Shown piece by piece: positions 7,760 through 16,628 of a stretch of 64,000 bases of DNA (within the stretch, counting starts at the first letter, position 1; each line of letters begins with the position of its first letter). The position numbers and the translations under genes are program-made. The stretch is from JAJYVT01 sp027339205 (GTDB lineage Bacteria; Actinomycetota; Acidimicrobiia; Acidimicrobiales; RAAP-2), in NCBI GenBank assembly GCA_027339205.1, contig DAHWOV010000001.1, positions 1 through 64,000 on the forward strand, written 5' to 3'. The notes beneath the pieces are model-generated. The model was given only the letters and a program-made list of their open reading frames with translations, was not told the origin of the DNA and searched no databases.

Positions 7760-9946
7760 ATGCGGCGTTGGAGGGTATTGGGGTTCCGAGCGACGCTCGC
7801 ATTGGCCGTCTCGGCACCGACGGCACTCGGTGCCGCCGCTCTCGCCTCCACTGGCGCAGGAGCGACCACAAGAGCGACCGCAGCAGCGACCACGAGCATC
7901 AGCGCCTCCGTGGGCAACGACATCTCGTTCCCCCAGTGCGGCTCGCCGTTCCCGAGCGGCCAGGCCTTCGGGATCGTCGGGATCAACGACGGGTTGCCCA
8001 ACACGCTCGACCCGTGCCTCGGGCCGCCCTCTGCGACGAGCCCTGCCACAAGCTCGGCGACACCTCCGTCGGCGACACCTCCGCCCAGCTCCACTCCGAG
8101 CTACTCCAAGAGCGAGCTGTACTGGGCGGTGAGCACCTCGTCCGGATCGGGCGCCGAGCCCAAGGCGTCGGTCTACGTCAACACCGCGGACCCCGGGAAC
8201 GTCGTCACAGGCACGCTCGTCGCCGACTGGCCGACCTCGGGGTCCACCCCTTACGGCACATGCACGACGACCACGGTCACAACCAGCTCAGGTCCGAAGA
8301 CCGCAGGCCAGGACTCGCCGGCTTGTGCGTGGGAGTACGGCAACGAGAAGGCGGCCCAGGACGTCTCCTGGCTGGTAGCCGCCGCGCAGGCGATCAACGC
8401 GCAGTCGCCGCCTGTCGCCGTCCCGGCGACGGCGAGCGGGTACCCGTGGTGGCTCGACGTGGAGATCGCCAACACATGGCAGACAGGGGCCTCTGGCCAG
8501 AAGACGAACGTCGCGGTGCTCCAGGGCATCGTGGTCGGGCTCACCGCCGCCGGAGCGCCCAGCGTCGGTGTCTACTCGACCTCGTACATGTGGGGGGTGA
8601 TCACCGGCGGCACCAGCGCGTCGACCCCGTCGATCGGCAGGCTGACCACGTGGATCCCCGGGGCCGCCAACGAGGCCGGCGCCCTGACAACGTGCGCAGG
8701 CCCGTCGTTCACGGCGGGGCCGGTGGGCCTCGCACAATTCCCGAGCGGGAGCTTCGACGGCGACCTCCCCTGCACACAGCCCACCGATGCCAGGATCTAC
8801 GGCCAGACACCCGACGCCACCGCCGCGGCCGAGTTCACCAGGGCGTTCCACTACGCGAAGTCGGCATGCCCGGCCTCCCGCGCGGCGGTCCTCGCGACGA
8901 CACGGGAGTACCAAGACGCCCTCTCGAGCCAGTTCCTGGCGCAGTACCTCACAACGGGTACGCTGCTCACCCCCACGACAAGCCTGTCCCAGGTCACGGC
9001 GACAACCCTTCGTGAAGAGGGGATCGACACGGTCTACATCGTCGGCGGCCCGCTCGCCGTCAGCGCCACAGTCCAGAGCGCGATCGAGGCCATGACAGCG
9101 TACGAGTGCGGCGGGAAGACACGCGCGACGGCGGAGGGGAAGATCGTCGTCCACCGCCTCTTCGGCCAGACGCAGTACGCGACGGCGATGTCGGTGGTCG
9201 ACTTCGTCGGCAAGGCAGCGAGCGCCGCGTTCCCCGGGGCCTATAGCACGACCAATTCCACAGGCGGCACCGGGCGCTACAACGACACCGCCGGCGCCGG
9301 CTCGCCGTCACCCCCTGCGGCGAGCGAGCCGACGGCGATCCTGGCGAACGGGCAGGAGTTCCAAGACGCCCAGGCGGCCAGCGTGATCTCCTACCGCGCG
9401 AAGTTCCCGATGCTGCTCACCCCGGCGACCACGCTGTCGGCGACAGCGGTGAGCGCGATACAGCATCTCGGCATCCAGCAGGTGATCCTCCTGGGTGGAC
9501 CGCTCGCTGTGACAGATGGCGTCGAGGCGCAGCTCGTGGCCGAGACCGGCGTCTCAGTGCTGCGGGTCGCGGGGAAGGACTACACCGACACCGCCCGCGA
9601 GCTCGCCAGGTTCGAGGCTGCGGGGCCAACAGAGGGCCTCGGCTGGACATCTGCCCACCGGATCATGGTCGCGCGTGGCAACGGCTTCACCGACGGCCTC
9701 TGCGGCGGGGTGCTGGAGAACGTGCACAACGTGACAACAGGCATTGCCGGCACCGCGCGCCCGCTGCTGCTCACCGAGACCCCGACACTCGTCGGGACGT
9801 ACCTGTCCACATTCCTGGCGGTCACAGGGCACACAGGGATCGACGGCACAACGGGCAAGACGATCATCGGCCTCGTCATCCTCGGGGGACCGCTGGCGGT
9901 GACGACAGCGACGGTCACCGCCATGCAGGCGGACTTGAGCCGCTGA
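7760..9946 (+). CDS. Secreted GH25-like protein with three cell-wall-binding (CWB2) repeats
   Basis: This protein has a signal peptide (MRRWRVLGFRATLALAVSAP…) followed by a GH25-like/DUF1906-type domain (NDISFPQCGSPFPSGQAFGI, then PWWLDVEIANTW, which resembles a catalytic-acid strand) with a Ser/Thr/Pro linker. The C-terminal half has three CWB2 segments, marked by IVGGPLAV (~residue 427), LLGGPLAV (~575) and ILGGPLAV (~707). ATG at 7760 fits the GAGGAGGGG site better than GTG at 7754. It is likely exported and held on wall polymer. Either a peptidoglycan-active enzyme or a surface-layer type protein is possible. Confidence 0.82.
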   Translation: MRRWRVLGFRATLALAVSAPTALGAAALASTGAGATTRATAAATTSISASVGNDISFPQCGSPFPSGQAFGIVGINDGLPNTLDPCLGPPSATSPATSSATPPSATPPPSSTPSYSKSELYWAVSTSSGSGAEPKASVYVNTADPGNVVTGTLVADWPTSGSTPYGTCTTTTVTTSSGPKTAGQDSPACAWEYGNEKAAQDVSWLVAAAQAINAQSPPVAVPATASGYPWWLDVEIANTWQTGASGQKTNVAVLQGIVVGLTAAGAPSVGVYSTSYMWGVITGGTSASTPSIGRLTTWIPGAANEAGALTTCAGPSFTAGPVGLAQFPSGSFDGDLPCTQPTDARIYGQTPDATAAAEFTRAFHYAKSACPASRAAVLATTREYQDALSSQFLAQYLTTGTLLTPTTSLSQVTATTLREEGIDTVYIVGGPLAVSATVQSAIEAMTAYECGGKTRATAEGKIVVHRLFGQTQYATAMSVVDFVGKAASAAFPGAYSTTNSTGGTGRYNDTAGAGSPSPPAASEPTAILANGQEFQDAQAASVISYRAKFPMLLTPATTLSATAVSAIQHLGIQQVILLGGPLAVTDGVEAQLVAETGVSVLRVAGKDYTDTARELARFEAAGPTEGLGWTSAHRIMVARGNGFTDGLCGGVLENVHNVTTGIAGTARPLLLTETPTLVGTYLSTFLAVTGHTGIDGTTGKTIIGLVILGGPLAVTTATVTAMQADLSR

Positions 9947-9966
9947 GCGAGGGTCTCAGGCGCAGG

Positions 9967-12687
9967 TCACAGTGCGAACGGCGCCGCTGCGTCGGCGTCG
10001 ATGCCGTAGCGCCGGATGGCCTCACCGACCACCGCGTGCTCCACCGCACCCTGCCCGGCGAGCGACGACAGGACGGCGATCACGGCGTGCGGGGCGTCGA
10101 CCTCGAAGTAGCGGCGAAGCGCGGCACGGGCGTCGGAGCGGCCGAAGCCGTCGGTGCCGAGCGAGGTGAACGGACGCCGGACCCAGCGCGAGACCTGGTC
10201 GGGGACCGCGCGGATGTAGTCGGTCAGCGCGACCACCGGCTCAGGTCCCGACCCGAGCACGTCGGTGACGTACGGGGTCCGCTGCTCCGCGCCGGGATGC
10301 AGCCGGTTCCAGCGCTCGCACTGCAGCGCGTCGTTGCGCAGCGTCGTCCACGACGTCGCGGACCACGTGTCCGCTGAGACGCCCCACTCTTCTGCGAGCA
10401 TGCGGCGTGCTTCGGTCGCGACCTGCCACATCGGGCCGGAGAAGCAGATCGACGCCCTCGGAGCAGGCTGCTCACCGCGTGGCGCGACTGGAGCCGGGCC
10501 GGCGTAGCGGTAGATGCCCCTCAGGATGCCCGAGCGGACGGCGTCTCCCTCGGCGCCCTCGGGCAGCGCCGGCATCGCGTAATTCTCGTTGTACAAGGTG
10601 AGGTACCAGAATTTGTCCTCGGGCGCCTCGCCCATCATCCGGCGCACCGCGTCGTCGACGACGACCGCCACCTCGTATGCGAACGCCGGGTCGTAGACGA
10701 CGGCGGCGGGGTTCGTCGACGCCAAGAGCGGGGAGTGCCCGTCGTCGTGCTGGAGCCCCTCTCCGAGCAGCGTCGTCCTCCCGGCGGTGCATCCCGCCAG
10801 GATCCCGCGCCCTCGCATGTCGCCGAGCGCCCAGAGCAGGTCCCCCACCCGCTGGAAGCCGAACATCGAGTAGAAGAGGAACACGGGGAGCATCGGTCGG
10901 CCCCAGGTGGCGTACGAGGTGGCGAGCGCGCTGAACGCCGCGGTGGCGCCAGCCTCCGTGATGCCCTCCTGGAGCAGCTGGCCCGAGGCGCTCTCCGCGT
11001 ACTTGAGCGGGAGGTCGGCGTCGACGGGCACGTAGCGCTGGCCCCCGGGCGCGTAGATCTTGGCCTCGGCGATGATGGGCTCGAGCCCGAACGTGCGGGC
11101 CTCGTCCGAGACGATCGGTGCGACGAAGGGCCCGAAGTCCGGGTCCCGCACGAGGTTCCGCAGCAGGCGGGCGAAGGCCATCGTCGTCGACACCGCCTGG
11201 CTGCCCGAGCCGGCCATGAGGTCGGAGAAGACCTTCGGGTCGGGGAGCACCACCTTGGCGGGCCGGACGACCCGGCGGGGGAGTGCGCCGCCGAGCACCC
11301 TGCGCCGCGCCATCAGGTACTCGAAAGCCTCGGAGCCTTCGGGCGGGCGGTAGTAGGGGGGGGCGTCGGCATCGAGCGCCTCGTCGGGGATCTCGTCGGC
11401 GAGGTAGAGACGGTCCCGCAGCGCCCGCAGCTGGTCCCTCGTCATCTTCTTGATCTGGTGGGTGGCGTTGCGAGCCTCGATCTGGGGACCGAGCGTCCAG
11501 CCCTTGATCGTCTTGGCGAGGATCGCCGTGGGCGCCCCCCGCTGCTCGGTGGCGAGCTTGTAGGCCGCGTAGAGCTTGCGGTAGTCGTGCCCGCCGCGTG
11601 GGAGGGTGCGCAGCTCGTCGTCGCTCAGGTGCTCGACCATCTTGCGCAGACGGGGGTCGGGGCCGAAGAAGTGCTCGCGGATGTAGGCGCCGGACTCGAC
11701 GGCGTACTTCTGGAACTCGCCGTCGACCGTCGTGTTCATCTTGTCCAGCAGCACGCCGTCGACGTCGCGGGCGAGCAGCTCGTCCCATCTGGAGCCCCAG
11801 ATCACCTTGATGACGTTCCATCCCGCGCCGCGGAAGAGGGCCTCGAGCTCCTGGATGATCTTCCCGTTGCCGCGTACTGGTCCGTCGAGGCGCTGGAGGT
11901 TGCAGTTGACGACGAAGATCAAGTTGTCGAGGTGCTCACGTCCGGCGACCCCCAGCGCGCCGATCGACTCCGGCTCGTCCATCTCCCCGTCGCCGACGAA
12001 GCACCAGACCTTGCTCGAGCTCGTGTCGACGAGCTGGCGCTGGTGCAGGTAGCGGTTGACGTGGGCCTGGTAGATCGCGTCGATCGGGCCGAGGCCCATG
12101 GAGACGGTGGGGAACTCCCAGAAGTCGGGGAGCGAGCGGGGATGCGGGTAGCTCGGGAGCCCGCCGCCGACCTCGTGACGGAAGTTGTCGAGGTCGTGCT
12201 CGCTCAGCCGCCCCTCCACGAACGCCCGCGCGTAGATCCCCGGGGAGGCGTGGCCCTGGACGAAGACCTGATCGCCGGAGCCTCCGTCGTCCTTGCCCCG
12301 GAAGAAGTGGTTGAACCCGACCTCGTACAGCGAGGCCGAGCTCGCGTAGGTGGAGAGGTGGCCGCCGATGCCGTCGGTGCGCATGTTCGCCCGCACGACC
12401 ATCGCGGCAGCGTTCCAGCGGATGTACGCGCGGATGCGCCGCTCGAGGTACTCGTCGCCCGGGAACCACGGCTCCTCGTCCGCCGGGATCGTGTTGACGT
12501 ACGGCGTCGAGACCGTGGCGGGAAAGTCGACCTGCAGGGTCCGTGCGCGCTCGAGCAGCTTCATGAGGAGAAAACGCGCGCGCGGCCGCCCCCTCGTCCC
12601 CACCACCGCGTCGAAGGAGTCGAGCCACTCGGCGGTCTCCTGGGTGTCGATGTCGGGGCCCTGGTGGGACACGCCGTCGAAGAGCAC
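9967..12687 (-). CDS. aceE: Pyruvate dehydrogenase E1 component, homodimeric type
   Basis: This thiamine-diphosphate enzyme decarboxylates pyruvate and passes the acetyl group to lipoyl-E2. From GTG at 12687 it has 906 residues, the normal AceE length, beginning GPDIDTQETAEWLDSFDAVV as in actinobacterial AceE. Recognisable blocks include GHASPGIYARAFVEGRL, the ThDP motif region (GDGEMDEPESIGAL…NLIFVVNCNLQRLDGPVRGN) and the C-terminal SLGTDGFGRSD. A TACCGT hexamer 6 nt upstream supports this start, although the frame stays open for another 460 codons. Its likely E2 and E3 are encoded at 15.2-18.2 kb on the opposite strand. Confidence 0.94.
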   Translation of the reverse strand: MLFDGVSHQGPDIDTQETAEWLDSFDAVVGTRGRPRARFLLMKLLERARTLQVDFPATVSTPYVNTIPADEEPWFPGDEYLERRIRAYIRWNAAAMVVRANMRTDGIGGHLSTYASSASLYEVGFNHFFRGKDDGGSGDQVFVQGHASPGIYARAFVEGRLSEHDLDNFRHEVGGGLPSYPHPRSLPDFWEFPTVSMGLGPIDAIYQAHVNRYLHQRQLVDTSSSKVWCFVGDGEMDEPESIGALGVAGREHLDNLIFVVNCNLQRLDGPVRGNGKIIQELEALFRGAGWNVIKVIWGSRWDELLARDVDGVLLDKMNTTVDGEFQKYAVESGAYIREHFFGPDPRLRKMVEHLSDDELRTLPRGGHDYRKLYAAYKLATEQRGAPTAILAKTIKGWTLGPQIEARNATHQIKKMTRDQLRALRDRLYLADEIPDEALDADAPPYYRPPEGSEAFEYLMARRRVLGGALPRRVVRPAKVVLPDPKVFSDLMAGSGSQAVSTTMAFARLLRNLVRDPDFGPFVAPIVSDEARTFGLEPIIAEAKIYAPGGQRYVPVDADLPLKYAESASGQLLQEGITEAGATAAFSALATSYATWGRPMLPVFLFYSMFGFQRVGDLLWALGDMRGRGILAGCTAGRTTLLGEGLQHDDGHSPLLASTNPAAVVYDPAFAYEVAVVVDDAVRRMMGEAPEDKFWYLTLYNENYAMPALPEGAEGDAVRSGILRGIYRYAGPAPVAPRGEQPAPRASICFSGPMWQVATEARRMLAEEWGVSADTWSATSWTTLRNDALQCERWNRLHPGAEQRTPYVTDVLGSGPEPVVALTDYIRAVPDQVSRWVRRPFTSLGTDGFGRSDARAALRRYFEVDAPHAVIAVLSSLAGQGAVEHAVVGEAIRRYGIDADAAAPFAL

Positions 12688-12693
12688 ACCTCC

Positions 12694-12699
12694 ACGGTA
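12694..12699 (-). promoter_or_regulatory. Putative -10 hexamer TACCGT for aceE
   Basis: Read on the minus strand, TACCGT lies 6 nt before the GTG at 12687 and fits the leaderless pattern seen elsewhere. GGAGG also lies here but only one base from the GTG, too close to act as a normal ribosome site. Confidence 0.4.
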
Positions 12700-12720
12700 C
12701 CGGTCGCGGGCCGTCGCACC

Positions 12721-12820
12721 GCGCCAGCGCCGAGCGCCGCCGCGCCGAGCCGAGCGCCGCCGCACCGAGCTGAGCGCCGCCGCACCGAGCCGAGCGCCGC
12801 CGCGCGGAGCCCAGCGCAGA
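12721..12820. repeat. 20-bp tandem repeat, five units
   Basis: Five consecutive 20-bp units of the form CGCACCGAGCCGAGCGCCGC, with one to a few differences each, lie upstream of the aceE promoter and before rnhA. The period is exact. There are no spacers, so this is a minisatellite and not a CRISPR array. Confidence 0.8.
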
Positions 12821-12874
12821 TCGCCCGGCCACCCATCGCCTGCCCGGGCGGCGCCGGCGGTGTAGACCTCCTGG

Positions 12875-13330
12875 GTGCTCACGGTGTACACGGACGGGTC
12901 CTGCCTCGGGAACCCGGGCCCCGGCGGATGGGCGTGGGTCGTGCCCGACGGAAGGTTCGAGAGCGGCGCGGACCCGCACACGACCAACCAGAGGATGGAG
13001 ATCACTGCACCGCTCCGGGCCCTCGAGGCGCTGCGCGCCGACGCGGGCGGCGGCGAGATCGTGGTGCGGAGCGACTCCATGTACGTCGTGAACTGCTTCC
13101 TCCAACGCTGGTGGGCGGGCTGGCAGCGCAGGGGCTGGCGCAATTCGCAGGGGAAGCCCGTCGCGAACCGCGACCTGTGGGAACCGCTCCTCGCGCTCGC
13201 GCTCGACCCCGCGGTGCCCGTCCGGTTCCAATGGGTGAAGGGGCATTCCGGCGACCGGTGGAACGACGTGGTCGACGACCTCGCCAACGCCGCGGCCGCC
13301 ACGGGCACGGGCCAAAGCGGCTCGTGCTGA
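12875..13330 (+). CDS. rnhA: Ribonuclease HI
   Basis: This enzyme cuts the RNA strand of RNA/DNA hybrids during replication and repair. The 151-residue length fits RNase HI. The catalytic carboxylates are all present: Asp7 in YTDGS, Glu42 in NQRMEI, Asp67 in RSDSMY and Asp131 in WNDVVD, with His124 in KGHSGD. GTG at 12875 follows GACCTCCTGG and has no strong ribosome site. It is separated from aceE by the 20-bp repeat array and faces away from it. Function is firm. Confidence 0.93.
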   Translation: MLTVYTDGSCLGNPGPGGWAWVVPDGRFESGADPHTTNQRMEITAPLRALEALRADAGGGEIVVRSDSMYVVNCFLQRWWAGWQRRGWRNSQGKPVANRDLWEPLLALALDPAVPVRFQWVKGHSGDRWNDVVDDLANAAAATGTGQSGSC

Positions 13331-13373
13331 CGTCGGCGCGCGGCCCGTCTGGCCTCCGCCGCCTCGACGCACC

Positions 13374-13379
13374 TACCAT
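13374..13379 (+). promoter_or_regulatory. Putative -10 hexamer TACCAT (leaderless SDR gene)
   Basis: TACCAT lies 7 nt before the ATG at 13387, and no Shine-Dalgarno sequence precedes it. This is the same geometry as at 24162-24167. Confidence 0.45.
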
Positions 13380-13386
13380 CGCCGGC

Positions 13387-14148
13387 ATGTTGCTCGAAGG
13401 TTCGTCTGCAATCGTCACCGGCGGTGCGTCGGGTCTCGGGGCCGCCACCGCGAAGGCGCTCGCTGCCGAAGGGGTGCGCGTCACCGTGTTCGACCTCAAC
13501 GAGGACGGCGCAAAGGCCGTCGCAGGCGAGGTGGGCGGCGACTACGTCGCAGGGGACGTCACGGACCCCGAGCACTGCCAGCGGGCGGTCGACCAGGCGG
13601 CAGCGGGGGGAAGGCTGCGGGTCGCGGTCAACTGCGCAGGGACCGGTTGGATCGGCCGGGTGATCGATCGCCAGGGCAATCCCCACGAGCTCGCGCCGTT
13701 CGAATTCATCCAGCGCCTCAACGTGATCGGCACCTTCAACGTGATGACGAAGGCGGCGGCTGCGATCGCCAGGACCGAGCCGCTGGAGGACGCCGAGCGG
13801 GGCGTCATCGTCAACACGGCGTCGGTGGCCGCGTTCGACGGCCAGGTCGGCCAGCTCGCCTACTCGGCGTCGAAGGGTGCGGTGGTGGGCATGACCCTGC
13901 CGGCTGCCCGCGACCTCGCCGTCGTCGGCATCCGCGTCGTGACCATCGCGCCCGGGCTGTTCGACACGCCGCTGCTGGGCATGCTTCCCGAGGAGCAGCG
14001 GCGCGCCCTCGGCGAGTCCGTGCTCTTTCCCAAGCGCCTGGGCGATCCCGCGAGCTACGGTCAGCTGGTCGTCCACATCGCCCGCAACAGCTACTTGAAC
14101 GGCGAGGTCATCCGGCTCGACGGCGGCATCAGGATGCCGCCCAAGTAG
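13387..14148 (+). CDS. Short-chain dehydrogenase (3-hydroxyacyl-CoA dehydrogenase type 2-like)
   Basis: This is an NAD(P)-dependent classical SDR of 253 residues. The Rossmann glycine motif TGGASGLG is at 11-18, NCAG is at about 82-85, and the catalytic tetrad is Asn112, Ser146, Tyr159 and Lys163 (YSASK). The DLNEDG acidic strand end favours NAD. The long insert after NCAG and the overall pattern resemble 17-beta-HSD10/3-hydroxyacyl-CoA dehydrogenase type 2. The next gene's ribosome site overlaps its stop codon, so the two form an operon. The substrate is an inference. Confidence 0.88.
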   Translation: MLLEGSSAIVTGGASGLGAATAKALAAEGVRVTVFDLNEDGAKAVAGEVGGDYVAGDVTDPEHCQRAVDQAAAGGRLRVAVNCAGTGWIGRVIDRQGNPHELAPFEFIQRLNVIGTFNVMTKAAAAIARTEPLEDAERGVIVNTASVAAFDGQVGQLAYSASKGAVVGMTLPAARDLAVVGIRVVTIAPGLFDTPLLGMLPEEQRRALGESVLFPKRLGDPASYGQLVVHIARNSYLNGEVIRLDGGIRMPPK

Positions 14149-14161
14149 GAGGGATCCTTCC

Positions 14162-15151
14162 GTGCGCCAGGTCGAGGCCGAGGGGGTCCGCCTGTTCCCG
14201 GTCGGGCTCGGGACCTGGCAGTTCGGCGCGGGCGAATGGGGCTACGGGACCACCTACGCAAAGGAGGTCGCGCCGCGCATCGTCGAGCGGTCGCTCGATC
14301 TCGGCGTCCAGCTCGTCGACACCGCCGAGCTCTACGCGTTCGGCCGCTCGGAGCGGATCGTCGGCGCCGCGCTCGGGAGGCGGAGGGACGAGGCGTTCCT
14401 CGCGACCAAGCTCTTCCCCGTCCTTCCCGTGGACCCGGTCGTCGGCTGGCGCGCACGCGGGAGCCTTCGGCGTCTCGGCACCGACCGCGTGGACCTCTAC
14501 CAGCTCCACTGGCCCAACCCTGTGGTCCCTGCACGCCCGGTCGCAGACGCCCTGGCGAGGCTCCTCGACGCGGGGCTCACCCGGCACGTGGGGGTGAGCA
14601 ACTACCCGCTCACGCGTTGGGAGGAGCTCGAGCGGCTCCTCGGCCGGCCGGTCCTCTCCAACCAGGTCCGCTACAGCCTCGTGGACCGCGCCCCGGAGCG
14701 CGAGCTCCTTCCGTGGGCCCAGGCGAACGGGAGGATGATCATCGCCTACAGCCCGCTCGGGCAGGGGCTCCTGTCCGGCCGCTACGGTCCGGGCCGCCGA
14801 CCGACCGGGCTCCGGGCGAGGACGAGCCCCTTTCGCACGGAGAACCTCCAGCGCGTCGAGCCGCTCCTCCACGCGCTCTCGGAGGTCGCCGACGCCCATC
14901 ACGCTTCCCCCGCGCAGATCGCGCTCGCCTGGCTGCTCCGACGCCCGAACGTCGTGGTGATCCCCGGGGCGTCGTCGGTGGAGCAGGCGGAGCAGAATGC
15001 CGCATCGGCGGACATCGAGCTCAGCGCGGCGGAGGACGACGCGCTGACCGCCGCTTCGGACGCGTACCAGCCCGTGCGCTCGCGCATCGGGGCGCGTGCG
15101 AGCCTGGTGGGCCGCAGGGCACGCCGCGTGCTCGGCGGCCTTCGGGCGTAA
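14162..15151 (+). CDS. Aldo/keto reductase
   Basis: This is an NADPH-type oxidoreductase with a TIM-barrel fold and 329 residues. The catalytic tetrad is visible: Asp53 and Tyr58 in LVDTAELYAFG, Lys83 in ATKLF and His116 in LYQLHWPN. SNQVRYSLVDR and YSPLGQGLLSG are further family signatures. GTG at 14162 follows a GGAGGG site that overlaps the stop of the upstream SDR gene, so the genes are cotranscribed. The C-terminal 30 residues are basic and end the protein past the barrel. The substrate is unknown. Confidence 0.9.
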   Translation: MRQVEAEGVRLFPVGLGTWQFGAGEWGYGTTYAKEVAPRIVERSLDLGVQLVDTAELYAFGRSERIVGAALGRRRDEAFLATKLFPVLPVDPVVGWRARGSLRRLGTDRVDLYQLHWPNPVVPARPVADALARLLDAGLTRHVGVSNYPLTRWEELERLLGRPVLSNQVRYSLVDRAPERELLPWAQANGRMIIAYSPLGQGLLSGRYGPGRRPTGLRARTSPFRTENLQRVEPLLHALSEVADAHHASPAQIALAWLLRRPNVVVIPGASSVEQAEQNAASADIELSAAEDDALTAASDAYQPVRSRIGARASLVGRRARRVLGGLRA

Positions 15152-15167
15152 CGCACCCTGCGGCGCC

Positions 15168-15173
15168 GTTAGG
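15168..15173 (+). promoter_or_regulatory. Putative -10 hexamer TAGGCT upstream of lpd
   Basis: TAGGCT lies about 50 nt before the lpd start. A GGAGGAGGG ribosome site at 15209-15217 precedes GTG 15222, so lpd would have a normal short leader, unlike the leaderless genes. Confidence 0.35.
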
Positions 15174-15221
15174 CTCGTAGGCGTTTTCGTCCAGGCGCGT
15201 GAAGCGCCGGAGGAGGGTCCC

Positions 15222-16628
15222 GTGGAGTACGACGTGGTGATCATCGGCGGCGGCCCAGGCGGATATGCCGCCGCCTTGTACGGTGCGTCCGGCGGGTTGC
15301 GGATCGCCGTCGTCGAATTCACAAAGGTCGGTGGGACCTGCTTGCACCGCGGCTGCGTGCCGGCGAAGGAATTCCTCGAGTCCGCTGCGGTCTACCGCAC
15401 GGTGCGAAAGGCCTCCGAGTTCGGGATCTCGGCAGGAGACCCGACCGTGGACTTCGCCGTCAACCAGCGCCGCAAGGTGGCGGTGGTCGACCAGCTCCAC
15501 CGCGGGCTCGCCGGGTTGCTCAAGGGGCGCAACGTCACCGTGCTCTCCGGGACCGGCACGCTCCTGCCCGGGCGCCGAGTCCGCGTGGTGGACGGCCCGG
15601 ACGCCGGCACCGAGGTCGTCGGGCGCCACGTCGTGCTCGCGACGGGATCGGTCCCGCGGACGCTCCCAGGGCTCGACGTCGACGGGCGCTACGTGCTCAC
15701 CTCCGACGAGTTCCTCGAGCTCGAGCGCGTGCCCGCCTCGGTGGCCGTGGTGGGCGGCGGCGCGATCGGCTGCGAGTTCGCCTCTCTCCTGTCGGACCTC
15801 GGCGCCAAGGTGACGATCCTCGAGGCATTGGACACGATCCTCGCGGGTTGTGACGACGACATCTCCGCTGTGGTGGGCCGTTCGTTCAAGCGCCGCGGGA
15901 TGGAGATCATCACCGGCGCGCAGGTGAAGGGCCACACGCCCCGGCCCGACGGGTCGAGCACGGTGGTCCACCTCGGCGACGGCAGGGACGTGGAGGCGGA
16001 GGTCGTGGTGATCTCCGTGGGCCGCCGTCCCCGGACCGAGGGCCTCTTGTCCGAAGGCACCTCAGTGCAGCTGGACGAGCGCGGGTTCGTCGTCGTGAAC
16101 CATCTCATGCAAACTCACGAGCGGAACATCTGGGCCGTCGGCGACGTCTGCGCGGGGACGCCCCAGCTGGCGCACGTGGCGTTCGAGGAGGCGGTCCTCG
16201 TGATCAAGGGCATCCTGGGTGATCCGATGGTGCCGGTCGACTACGAGCGCGTGCCGTGGGCCATCTACTGCCACCCCGAGGTCGCCTTCGCGGGCTTGAC
16301 CGAGGCCCAGGCCGCCGCGCGGGGGATCCCTGTCCTTGTGAAGAAGGACCCCTTCGGCGGGAACAGCCGGGCGCGTATCATCGGCGACACCGAGGGGCTC
16401 GTGAAGGTCGTCGCCGAGCGACTGGCGGACGGGTCCGCAGGCAGGATCCTCGGCGTGCACATGGTCGGTCCGTGGGTGACCGAGCAGCTCGGCGCCGGTT
16501 ACCTCGCGGTCAACTGGGAGGCGACGCCGGCAGAGGTCGCACAGTTCATCCAGCCGCATCCGTCGCTCTCCGAGACGTTCGGGGAGACGGTGCTCGCGCT
16601 GACCGGAAGGGGATTGCACGTTGGCTGA
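15222..16628 (+). CDS. lpdA: Dihydrolipoyl dehydrogenase (E3)
   Basis: This FAD/NAD enzyme reoxidises dihydrolipoyl groups of 2-oxoacid dehydrogenases. From GTG at 15222, behind a strong GGAGGAGGG, it has 468 residues. The FAD motif GGGPGGYAAA is at 9-18, the redox disulfide is Cys40/Cys45 (GGTCLHRGC), a second nucleotide motif is VVGGGAIGCEFASLL, and the active-site base pair is His446/Glu451 (HPSLSETFGE). The 3' end overlaps the E2 gene by 8 nt, which indicates translational coupling. The frame is open further upstream, but the ribosome site fixes the start. Confidence 0.94.
   Translation: MEYDVVIIGGGPGGYAAALYGASGGLRIAVVEFTKVGGTCLHRGCVPAKEFLESAAVYRTVRKASEFGISAGDPTVDFAVNQRRKVAVVDQLHRGLAGLLKGRNVTVLSGTGTLLPGRRVRVVDGPDAGTEVVGRHVVLATGSVPRTLPGLDVDGRYVLTSDEFLELERVPASVAVVGGGAIGCEFASLLSDLGAKVTILEALDTILAGCDDDISAVVGRSFKRRGMEIITGAQVKGHTPRPDGSSTVVHLGDGRDVEAEVVVISVGRRPRTEGLLSEGTSVQLDERGFVVVNHLMQTHERNIWAVGDVCAGTPQLAHVAFEEAVLVIKGILGDPMVPVDYERVPWAIYCHPEVAFAGLTEAQAAARGIPVLVKKDPFGGNSRARIIGDTEGLVKVVAERLADGSAGRILGVHMVGPWVTEQLGAGYLAVNWEATPAEVAQFIQPHPSLSETFGETVLALTGRGLHVG

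Noticed and set aside
12721..12820. CRISPR-like array
   Set aside because: The repeats are directly tandem with no spacers, and no cas gene is present.
10735..13386. Plus-strand frame running into the SDR gene
   Set aside because: It is the shadow of aceE; the SDR starts at ATG 13387 with a Rossmann motif.
12688..14076. Upstream extension of aceE by 460 codons
   Set aside because: The extra part is antisense to rnhA and the SDR gene; the family N-terminus and TACCGT hexamer place the start at 12687.
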